NCBI GenBank assembly: GCA_028565635.1
Contig: JAOXYB010064700.1
Span: 1 to 10,360 of the forward strand
DNA: 10,360 nt
Direction of reading: 5' to 3'
Origin: Phoronis ovalis
Taxonomy: Eukaryota; Phoronida; Phoronidae
The notes below the pieces were generated by a model. That model was given only the letters and a program-made list of their open reading frames with translations, was not told where the DNA came from and ran no database searches. A program made the translations under genes and the position numbers. Shown in pieces: positions 1 to 7,893 of the stretch (the first letter of the stretch is position 1; each line of letters begins with the position of its first letter).

Positions 1-243
1 TATATATACAAGTTTGTACTACAAAATTACTACCAAACTTATGTCCACATTATTGACTAAATTTCCATGGTTACCACTTGTTAATTAATGCCTTCATGAT
101 GAGGATAAAAGTATTGGCTTTCATTTGCATACAAAACACTTTCAGTGTAAAGCTAAAAAAATTGAACCTGTATAAATAAATACATTTTATGAGATGTCTA
201 TAAGCAGCCATATCACTCTTCTCCTTGAAATTTCTATACAAAT

Positions 244-704
244 GGGGGGGGGGTGACAGTGAGAATAGTTGAGTACCCATGAGTGTTAACGAGGAATATA
301 AATTAGCCACTTTCTGGAACTTACCTATGAGCGTAAAATACATACCCCTCCCTTTTTGACACCTAATGAGCTTAAAATTGAAACCCTTCATGGGACCTTT
401 TTATCCAATATTCAGTTTTAGGAAACAGATTGAAGCAATCATGTTTTGAGCATTTTTTTGCAAAGCAATGAACAGGCATCTGAAATTTAATTTTGGGAAC
501 TAGGCAGTAAAAAAACACTCTTTTATTATTTTCAGGGCCAAATTTTTTTTAGTTTTTATCAATTTTATACCCTTTTCAGGACGTTCTTGGGTGCCTGGTC
601 TAAACTTCTGACAAGTATACCCTTTCACTATCAAGTATACCCATTCACCTTGTTTTTTTGTAACACACATGCGAACCCAACTATTCTGACTGTCACACAC
701 CCCG
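244..704. mobile_element. possible MITE-like element bounded by inverted repeats
   Basis: The segment is 461 bases. The reverse complement of 244-289 and the plus strand at 661-704 share about 35 of 42 positions, including the block CAACTATTCT and then ACTGTCAC. The outer ends run into a G run on the left and ACACCCC on the right, so the termini would be roughly GGGG...CCCC. I find no convincing target-site duplication in the flanks, and the interior codes for no transposase I recognise. The size, terminal inverted repeats and lack of coding fit a decayed non-autonomous DNA transposon. Two opposed copies of one dispersed repeat would also explain it. Confidence 0.45.
612..651. repeat. two tandem 20-base repeats
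   Basis: Two adjacent 20-base units, each beginning CAAGTATACCC, match at 17 of 20 positions (differences at unit positions 12, 18 and 19). They sit just inside the right arm of the 244-704 inverted repeat and are probably a subterminal part of that element. Confidence 0.6.
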
Positions 705-1680
705 AGATTGTAGATCATTGATTTATATCTCTTAAAGAACAAAACACTATTAATTTGATAGTGAAATAAAATTTTATGTTCACAAGTTAAAAGCATTAAA
801 TAATGAGGTTAACTGTAATTAATAACTACATTCCAATCCACAGATAATTATCCTATACCTGATTTCTTGTACTAACAATTTATCTAAAGTTAATGTGCAA
901 AGGATTGGATAAATGAGCAGCTACATTATTATTTATAGATGAATATTAATTGTTTTCTAAAATTTTAAACAGTCAACCTAAATTTTTTGCTTCATCAAGC
1001 TAACAAACTGACTTTTGTATAATTTTATGAAGCTTCAAATACTGTTTCATTAATGAAGAACACTGAATGAACTTGCACAAATTTAACCAATTTCATAGAA
1101 GCATCAAAGTTCTTATAAAATCGGATGCTCTGATTGGCTAATAAAACAATTGTTCACAAACAGCTCCTTACTATGAGAGGTATCAAAGCTACTGGGCCTA
1201 TCCACTCCACCAATGGTAGTACCAAATGCACTTTCAGTGCCACCTAGTGCATGGATATGTAATTACTTTAATCTTTTTTTAAAAGTGCTCTAAATCTATT
1301 AAAAGCTGCCTTCACCTATTTGTTCTGGTTCAGTACAATTACAAAAAATGTTGTCCATGTATCCAAATTCCCAAAATTGGTTTGCTAAACAACCTACACT
1401 AGCAGACTTAGAACTCCAAAACTTCGAAATTCAAAACTGGGAATTGACTTAATATCAATACCAGACATATCAGACAATGCACGTGATGGGTTGCATAAGC
1501 TTTAAGCAGCTTAGGATAAATTCAGTTCTACTTTGACCTGTGTAAAACAAACATTTGAATAGAATTTCAAAACGGATAAATTAAAAAAACTGAATTTTTC
1601 AAACCAATCTGTTTTCTCATTTGGATGGAGCAGTTTTCTACAAGATCTGAATATTCACTCTGTTGTACTAAATACAAATG

Positions 1681-1776
1681 TAATTAATTTTGACAACTGA
1701 TGAAGAAGTCAAGGTTATGTCAAGACGTTAAATGCAAAGCTCAATTTTTAGTTTCATAGTTGTCTAAATTTAATTA
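1681..1776. repeat. imperfect 96-base inverted repeat (hairpin)
   Basis: The left arm (1681-1704, TAATTAA...GACAACT.GATGAA) and the reverse complement of the right arm (1753-1776, TAATTAA...GACAACT.ATGAA) share two exact seven-base blocks plus ATGAA, with only small indels between them. About 48 bases lie in the loop. It could be a very short palindromic element or a structured RNA remnant. Confidence 0.5.
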
Positions 1777-2108
1777 TAACAGATTTTTTATTTATTCACT
1801 TAATATGTATGTCAAATGTGTAGTAGATTAATCAATATCTGTTGTAAACCCAAATCTACTTGACTGTCAACACACAGATATAATGCATGAAAACAAAATT
1901 CTTACATTATGCAAAAAAAATATCTGTATTTGGTACTTTTAATAACCTGGATGCATTTACCAAATAATTTACATGTTTATGAATTAAGAATTCCGACATA
2001 AAATGTGTACATTTTCAGGAGCTACTATTATGAAGCTATATAAGGAATGAAAAAGCAAAAATCTAAAGATAAGTTAATCCATCCTATGTTGCGTTTTAGT
2101 CTGTACAC

Positions 2109-2147
2109 ATCTGCTTCAAAAATGTTTGCACAAAAAGCAGGTTCGCA
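2109..2147 (-). CDS. candidate next exon of the PDE2-like gene (low confidence)
   Basis: After a reasonable acceptor (AAAGTTTCAG), phase 0 reads CEPAFCANIFEAD and stays open to a stop at 2028-2030, 39 codons in all. Joined to exon E, the helix would run on as 'ITKQ|CEPAFCANIF', with Ala and Phe where PDE2A has Ala and Leu, so the closing helix could continue. The weak points are the donor (GTGTAC after 2109, or GTACAG two bases further, both poor) and the fact that an open stretch of this length occurs by chance in AT-rich DNA. The start, phase and content fit; the end does not. Confidence 0.27.
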
Positions 2148-2464
2148 CTGAAACTTTTATTTCAAGTTTTTACCTTACCATGGCTTTTGTCTCTACTTAT
2201 TTTTAAATGCAACATATGTTTACAAGAATTAAGCATATCATTCACTATGATAAAACCAATTTGGAGTTATCAGTTGTAAGATTAATTTGTAAATCTCCGT
2301 TCACACAGACCTACACTTATCTAAATCCACAATTGCAATACTCTTACTTACAGGAAATGTTCTAACACTACATGTTATTGTTCACACAACAAAGATCATG
2401 CTGGCAGATGAATTTTCTAAACTGACTGAACTTATCCTGCAAATGATTTTATTGCATTTCTTAC

Positions 2465-2524
2465 CTGTTTTGTAATAAACCTGAGATTTCTGTCTTGATT
2501 TACATTTAAAGGATCACACACCAA
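2465..2524 (-). CDS. PDE2A: PDE2-like exon E: last strand and closing helix of GAF-like region
   Basis: This 60-base exon, phase 0 at both ends, reads LVCDPLNVNQDRNLRFITKQ. The acceptor is a T-run ending GCAG, and the donor is CAG|GTAAGAAA, close to consensus. Only this frame is open. 'LVCDPLN' takes the place of the GAF strand 'LVNKLNG' or 'LVHCGQLS', and 'NQDRNLRFITKQ' that of the closing helix 'NEEWSLQAVEKH' in PDE2A. The frame stays open for ten codons past the donor before a TAA at 2432-2434 (see findings). The next exon is not certain. Confidence 0.78.
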
Positions 2525-5500
2525 CTGCAAAAAAAAATATGATAAAATTTCAAGCAAGAGTGTATTACTACTAAAATGAAAAATCCATAGAAGCCATGAG
2601 CAGAGTCCAATCATACACAAGAAATTTTATGAAATGACGTAAATTTTCATTGCTTGTGACAACTATGACAAAAGATATGCAACTAAATGTCACTACAATA
2701 TGATAAAAAAGCTTTAATGCATACACGACCTTTCCTTTAGCAATTTGTCAAATATCTGCCTTGTAAAACATTAAGCATTCATGTATAAAAAAACAAACCC
2801 AGATACGGATTTAAAAGAAAACTCCCAGTCTAACATAATTACAAACCTACAAATTCAATTTCACTTCTGTAGTATTATATTTCTTAACTAAATACTCACT
2901 TATATCCAAGAAGTGAAAAAGAATAATGTACATATTTTCAAGGGAGAGAAATTTTTCAACATTAATGTGTTTTATAATAAAAAGAAAGTAATTAAGGTAT
3001 ACAAAACTTCCGTTCAACTGTAAACTGATTGTATAACTGAAAGTATCATAATTAAAGATACTAGTGTTCTCAGCACATAACCTAAATGCATTTGGGAATA
3101 TAACAACCACAATGCTAGCAAAATAGAATATTCACAATACAATTTGTTATTTATTTTATTAGTAGTTTATTAGAAATAGCAGCTGAGTACATGTTTTTTC
3201 GTTTTTGTTACAAAACATTTTTATATAACTACAGCACTGTATTAAGAAGAATCTTCCACTACTACCATCAATACCAGCATAATCCAGGCATTTCTTTAAG
3301 ACTACATTTGTTGAATACTTCTAACTATATCTGGTATAGGGGAAATCAATTTGAAACGTATGAGAAAATATCAAAATTGTGTATACTCAGTACATCACAA
3401 TCTTTATATCAACATGTCCTTTTGTCAAAATAATATAATTATCCTAATTTTGATGAGCTAAAAGTGCCATAGGAGACAAAGAACACTGGAAATTGTGCGA
3501 CTTTTGCCTAGACTGACTGAGCAGATGATGACAATATTCCTTATAGCAAAAAAACATTAATGTATTGTAATTCCCGAATAAGGAAAACTACTCTCCAAGA
3601 ATATTCTGTCAACTCGAGCATATAATTAACTATGGGACATACTTAAAGACAGCTTACTTAATTACCGATTTCATTGTTACGTACTCACTGGGCCCTCATC
3701 TGCAGTGCTGAATTCCAGTGAACTGCGGGCTTGATATTAGCAATGATTATTAACGAAACATGAGACTGACAGACAAATGAGCAACAAGAGTGTTGCACTT
3801 ACATTTTAGCATATTATTGAAAATCCCAACAGCAGTTGCATGTGATTCATATTCTAATACAACTGGTATAAAATCATGCCTTTAATACTCAGCTGCAGAC
3901 TCTGCTAGACATGAGCGAACATTTATAAATAATATAATATTACAATGTCAAATGGACCGCAAAGAGTAAAACAGGAATGGAATTACTTACAACTAAAAAC
4001 GCAACGACGATGTCCAAATTATCAGCAAGAATAGGATATAACAACACTGAAATAAAGTAACAGCATATAACTTGCAATGTTAATTACAGAACAAACGTTA
4101 TGAGTAAACAGTAATGTGTGCTGACAAATTCATATCATTCCTTGATTATAATCACTGCTAGAATAATCATCATGTTATTCAGAGTCATATTCCCTGTGTG
4201 ACTAAATTAAGATATTTTTAATAACCATTCACGATCGAAATCAACCGATTACCATGTCTAGTCACAAACTTACTAATTAAAAACCAGAGAGTTGTGCATG
4301 TCATACAAATGGAACTTAAAGGTCAACATCATCTCGGTAACTTCTTAAGATCCGTGAAAGGACACTTGGTGAGGCCGAAAACAAGGAAAATTATATCTAA
4401 CAATTCATATATTATGATTCTGAAGACTTACCAACTTTTTCTAAAGTTTCAGTTGGTTGGGTAGCACCGTGTAGTAGACCACTTACTGGATCACTGACGT
4501 CAATGTCTCGTAGAGTATAATTCACTTGCTGACCGTTAATTGAATCCCTGTAAAGAATGATAATGCAGCATAAATATATTTATAAGTAATTGCGACATAC
4601 AAAACAGAAGCTACATGCTTTTCACTTACACTTGGTGTTTGATGTAAAATAAAATCTGTGCAATCATAATGGATAACACTTTTATATGCACAATTTCCCA
4701 TTTCCCCATTTTTGCATTGATGATATAAATTGGATAGCTCCAGGTAATTTAAGTTATCATATGTCATAAGTAGGGTCATAAATTTGAGTTTTAAAATGTA
4801 ACTATCTTGAAGCAATAATCCATGTTAATTTTAATGGAAGTTCCTGTATGATATAAACAAATGAGTCCTTTTAATTTTGCAATCAATGCAGGAAAAACAC
4901 AGAACGATGTACTAAAAGTAAAACAAATCTATGCAAACTTAAAATAATTTTTGTAGGGATTAGTAAAGTTGTATATTATACCTACTAAACAGCACAAATC
5001 TACGAAACAGTGATGAACACAATAACAATCACAACCTTGAAATACCCATAACAACTGACAGCAAAACAGAAAAGCATTGCCTATAACAAGGTTGTCAAAA
5101 AATCAATGGAAATTTAATAATCACAATTTAGAAATCATATTATTATGAGAGAGATAATTGCATACTTCTAAAAAAAAACTAAGTATATAAAATGTATCAA
5201 TTTAGAATAGAATTTACAGCTGACAGACTTCTGGAGCTCTTGGGTATTTTGTAAAAAATTCAAAATGGGTGAACCTTTTCTGGCAAGTGCAGGCTATGGT
5301 TTTCAGATTACTTCGACGTTGCCTTCTATCGTTTTCTCTAGCGCTTTCAGTTAGACCAAGTACTAACCATTGCTACAGTAATAACAATCAAGTCTGTACA
5401 GCCGTCACACAATGACATAGTTTTATATGGTATAGTACACCAAACGATACTTATGCCACTTATCTGTACAGTATCAGTGAAGAGATCATTTGTTGAGAAC

Positions 5501-7893
5501 AAGAGGTTCGATGCCAGGCTAGTGGGAAACACTCGTATTGCAACAGTGCAGTCACGTTGTGCAGTCATAAATTAATGTTGCAAGTGCACAGGGATATTTA
5601 TAAACATATAATCATAACAGCCAACTTAATGAATCAATCACTTGGAAAATTACATTGAACATCAAAAAGCTGTTTGAAGGATAGAAATGCTCATCAATTA
5701 CAAATCTCCTTTATTATTTATGGATCAGTTGATATGTAGAGAGAAATTTAGAGATTACAAAATAAGAAAATAGATACCTACTATTACACTGCAATACGAT
5801 TATCGATGTAGATGCAATACTTACCGCTTTATAAAAATTACAATTATATACGCTTTAATGACAAGAACAAGCCACAAACTATTACCAGACTTAAAGCACC
5901 TGCACTTATACAGTGACTGAAGGTCTTTTCTCAATTCTGGGATCAGAAATGACAACCTAGAACTATTTCTTACCTTATTATTCCAGTCTTAGGTAAGCAG
6001 TGTACAAGCCCGTCCTCACTAACTAATTCTCCTGAGTTTTCTTCTTGTAAATAAATAACACAGTTTGTCTGAAAAAGAACATTTTATGGAAGAGTATTAT
6101 AGCACTCAGCTAAATATGTAGTTACTTTAATTGTAATAATCTGTGTACTGAAAATTTCACTGTGGAGATCCACCTGGCGTCCTTGCTAAGAATTACAACC
6201 TCCTTTGAATCCCTGCTGTTACTTTATTGGTTAGTAATTAGAATCTGGAGCTTATATACATGTTTACTGAGTAAAGGGTCAAACTAAGTTAATATTTTAC
6301 TCCATTTCAAGCAGTGGATCCTTTTATACCGTACTAAAACACAGAAAACTTGAAATGACTTGTACGCAAAATGATAATTTATGCATTATAAAGGTCACAT
6401 TGAATCCATCATCATACCTATTCGATTCCACTTTAATTTCACTACCGGTATTTTTAAAAGTATTTTCTGAATGACATATTACTTTGTGCAATCAGCTTAA
6501 TAACTAATTAAATATGTAAAAACACAACATTATTCAATCTTGAAAATAGAGGAAATTACAGATTGAAGTTAATAATCAATGATAAGCTAACATATCCAGT
6601 AATCAGAGAAATTCTATATTATTCATAGTAATGATAAATTTCAATTATACATTGTCTTCTATTGGATGCCAGCATAAATATAATAAAAGTATTAAATCAT
6701 TATAAACCATGTACAGATAAAATGTGTTTCATTCAAACAATGTATTTCAAATCTTACAATTTGAGATTTAATTTGTTACATGTAATCACCTGGGTATGTC
6801 ATTTTTTAAGTGTTTTGTCACTTAATTAAATAAAGCGATTGACTGTTTCCTATTTGGACACATGAAACTCTAATCCCTCCCCCTTGTTCAGTAGATTTGT
6901 ATACAGATTGCAGAGCTCAGAGTTTAAGTAATTTTAAATAAACTCACTTGTTACAAAATGCATAATACTGTATTAAACTAGCAGAAGGTCTTAACTCTTC
7001 ATTAATCAGATTAATCATCTCATTTTATATTCAACCAAGCAATAAAATAACACAGGTGCCAATTATCCAACACATAAAACCATAGATAATGGATGGGTTT
7101 TATTACATTATTTTTCTCTTAAATAGGAAGGTTGCTTATAAAATGTAGGTGTAGGAGCAAGAATGAGAAATTGCAGGTACAAAAATATTATTAAACAGAG
7201 AGATTAATAGAAAATAAGGCTCGTCTTTTATTTAGCTTGTCCTGCGAATGAAAACATGTCATTATACCAGTTTCCCAGAAGTGTTCTAAGGGCTGTTTTG
7301 AGCTAAAATTACTGTTTTAGTAGGCTTTGTTAGCCAAAGATTGGAAACCGGGAGAAATGACATTACAACCGAGAGACTGGGAGTTGGGTCCTAAAACAGG
7401 GAGTCTTCCTGGCAAACCAAGAGACTTGGCATCACTGCTGTCAACTAGCCTTATTAGCCTTCTAAAATTAGTCCTTTCCTGGCGAGAGGAGGTAATACTG
7501 ACATTCTTCTTAGATGGGATGTGATGCAGCAAAAATTCAAAATTTCATTTTTCATCAAAATGTAAGTGCCCCTCCCCCTAAACCCCACCACCCCCCACCC
7601 TCATTAGCCCGTAGACAGGCTGGAAATCCTAAAAAGAAAACTATTATGTTGTACATTGTAATTACATTTTAATAAACACACAGTGATACAATAAAAAAGA
7701 TTGGATTATATAATTCTGTTCATCTGTCATTCTTATTGTGATTCAAGTGAAGTCACAAATAATACAATTGAGTAGCAAGGGAGCACTAAATTTGTGAACT
7801 TACCACAGCAGGCAAAATCAGGTGAATAACTTGTCTAATGGTTGAACGAAGTTCCTTTAACTCCTTTACAGAGCTAAGCAACAGAACAGCTTC
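2465..7893 (-). CDS. PDE2A: PDE2-like cyclic nucleotide phosphodiesterase, partial gene (five internal exons)
   Basis: The spliced join 7893-7804, 6068-5974, 4547-4432, 4046-3991, 2524-2465 gives 417 bases, 139 residues, no stop. Each exon has an AG acceptor and a GTAAG donor, and the four internal junctions keep frame (phases 0, 2, 1, 0). Compared from memory with vertebrate PDE2A, the order of elements matches the segment before GAF-A: an 'LLSL.S....L' helix, 'LP.V', 'GELVSED' against 'SQLVCED', 'LPKTGIIRDSI' against 'LPQEGKVREAI', 'VLLYPILAD' against 'VLVMPLAD', then 'LVCDPLN'. PDE2 hydrolyses cAMP and cGMP and is stimulated by cGMP binding to its GAF-B domain. That domain and the HD catalytic domain are not in this window, so catalysis is inferred from family membership only. 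The pieces form a degenerate GAF-like fold. Both gene ends are open. Another GAF-containing phosphodiesterase (PDE5/10/11 type) is less likely because the motif order fits PDE2 best. Confidence 0.78.
2525..3990 (-). other. intron between exons D and E
   Basis: This 1466-base intron is bounded by GTAAGTAA at the exon D side and a T-run with GCAG at the exon E side. It contains two chance exon-like stretches (3803-3862 and 3689-3722) that fail on phase. An 87-codon minus-strand frame (2847-3110) and an 80-codon plus-strand frame (3191-3433) have compositions typical of translated AT-rich intron. A GC-richer patch at about 3689-3730 may be a decayed repeat. Confidence 0.75.
3991..4046 (-). CDS. 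PDE2A: PDE2-like exon D: GAF hairpin strands
   Basis: This 56-base exon begins by completing the split Val codon and ends in phase 0. It reads VLLYPILADNLDIVVAFLV. The acceptor is TTTATTTCAG and the donor GTAAGTAA. It is the only open stretch between exons C and E with the required length (3n+2), correct phases and fitting content. Vertebrate PDE2A has 'VLVMPLADKEAGAVAAVI' at the same place, which aligns with almost no gaps. This is the paired-strand hairpin of a GAF fold. The intron to exon C is the shortest confirmed one, at 385 bases. Confidence 0.83.
4047..4431 (-). other. intron between exons C and D
   Basis: This 385-base intron runs from GTAAGTCT to TTTATTTCAG on the minus strand. I see no repeat or other feature in it. 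Confidence 0.8.
4432..4547 (-). CDS. PDE2A: PDE2-like exon C: central helix and variable loop
   Basis: This is the longest exon, 116 bases: one base completing Arg62, 38 full codons, and one base opening a split Val codon (G|TG). The acceptor is CTTTACAG and the donor GTAAGTCT. It begins DSINGQQVNYTLRDIDVSDP and continues with VSGLLHGATQPTETLEKV. 'RDSINGQQ' continues the helix 'REAIISQK' of PDE2A, and 'LRDIDVSDPVSGLL' parallels 'GLGFSDLPGKPLARL'. The final 'ATQPTETLEKV' is a loop leading to the next strand. An overlapping reading frame at 4522-4815 is in another frame and is not coding. Confidence 0.82.
4548..5973 (-). other. intron between exons B and C
   Basis: This 1426-base intron runs from GTAAGAAA to CTTTACAG on the minus strand. 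Its interior is plain AT-rich sequence except for about 5210-5580, which is less AT-rich and carries a decayed tRNA-promoter-like pair of boxes (5471-5515, plus strand). The 73-codon minus frame over that patch is not a gene I can support. Confidence 0.8.
5974..6068 (-). CDS. PDE2A: PDE2-like exon B: first strands and central helix start
   Basis: This 95-base exon encodes residues 31-61 of the join plus two bases of a split Arg codon (AG|G). The acceptor is CTTTTTCAG and the donor GTAAGAAA. It reads TNCVIYLQEENSGELVSEDG and then LVHCLPKTGII. 'TNCVIYLQEE' is a hydrophobic GAF strand like 'VETVYTYLLDGE' in PDE2A. 'GELVSEDG...LPKTGII' corresponds to the second strand and the start of the central helix, the best conserved block of the whole set. 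The flanking introns are 1735 and 1426 bases. The other two reading frames contain stops. Confidence 0.82.
7290..7560. repeat. GC-richer repeat-like island in the intron
   Basis: This patch differs sharply in composition from the intron around it. It repeats short related words (ACCGGGAGA, ACCGAGAGACTGGGAG, CAGGGAGTC, ACCAAGAGACTTGG), and both strands are open across about 7317-7532. The frames give no protein family I recognise. Internal word reuse, abrupt composition and position inside an intron suggest a fragment of a dispersed repeat rather than a gene. Confidence 0.45.
7569..7600 (-). other. G-quadruplex-capable tract on the gene's sense strand
   Basis: On the minus strand this reads as five G runs of 3, 6, 4, 5 and 4 bases separated by loops of one to four bases (one loop contains an extra GG). 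That satisfies the usual four-run quadruplex pattern. It is transcribed as part of the pre-mRNA intron between exons A and B. Confidence 0.6.
7804..7893 (-). CDS. PDE2A: PDE2-like exon A: N-terminal helix of GAF-like region
   Basis: This 90-base exon encodes 30 residues in phase 0 at both ends: EAVLLLSSVKELKELRSTIR followed by QVIHLILPAV. It is preceded by the acceptor CATTGCAG and followed by the donor GTAAGTTC. The pattern is an amphipathic helix with leucines spaced for a coiled or packed helix and then 'ILPAV', which matches the 'ALSAVLPRV' turn into the first strand of the vertebrate PDE2A N-terminal region. Helices of this kind open GAF domains and often contribute to dimer contacts; that role is inferred. 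There is no methionine in the exon, so the start codon must lie in an upstream exon. The next exon follows after an intron of 1735 bases. Confidence 0.8.

Larger units (their letters stand above)
1..2464. other. intron or downstream sequence of the PDE2-like gene
   Basis: This is AT-rich non-coding sequence after exon E on the sense (minus) strand. I looked for the expected GAF-A exons and found none I can defend apart from the weak candidate at 2109-2147. It holds a ten-base G run (244-253), an inverted repeat pair (244-289 and 661-704), a 20-base tandem pair (612-651), two perfect palindromes (1028-1037 and 1046-1057) and an imperfect hairpin (1681-1776). The minus-strand frames at 71-391 and 500-796 overlap the inverted repeat and show no protein family I recognise. 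Confidence 0.6.
6069..7803 (-). other. intron between exons A and B
   Basis: This 1735-base intron runs from GTAAGTTC to CTTTTTCAG on the minus strand. Most of it is featureless AT-rich DNA. A GC-richer, repeat-like island occupies about 7290-7560 and a C-rich tract 7569-7600; both have separate entries. Confidence 0.8.

Noticed and set aside
71-796. Two minus-strand ORFs (71-391 and 500-796)
   Set aside because: They overlap the inverted-repeat element and the tandem pair; no transposase or other family is recognisable.
2348-2433. Segment between a CATTTGCAG acceptor and a GTAAGTAAG donor on the minus strand
   Set aside because: It would leave an intron of about 30 bases after exon E, and its phase 0 reading hits a stop before the donor.
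2847-3110. 87-codon minus-strand ORF
   Set aside because: It lies inside the intron between exons D and E, is rich in F, Y, I, L and N as expected of translated AT-rich DNA, and shows no family signature.
3191-3433. 80-codon plus-strand ORF
   Set aside because: It is antisense within the same intron, has no recognisable domain, and its composition is typical of a chance frame.
3689-3722. Minus-strand stretch VHWNSALQMRA with a GTGAGT donor
   Set aside because: Its length (34) breaks the frame between exons C and E and its content matches nothing in PDE2; it is more likely repeat-derived.
3803-3862. Minus-strand exon-like stretch with a good GTAAGTG donor, reading VVLEYESHATAVGIFNN in the phase left open by exon C
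   Set aside because: It ends in phase 1, which puts exon E out of frame, and it would occupy the same GAF strands as exon D (3991-4046), which fits both phases exactly.
4522-4815. 97-codon minus-strand ORF overlapping exon C
   Set aside because: It uses a different frame from exon C and runs mostly through intron.
5347-5568. 73-codon minus-strand ORF
   Set aside because: It covers the tRNA-like patch in the intron between exons B and C and has no protein family resemblance.
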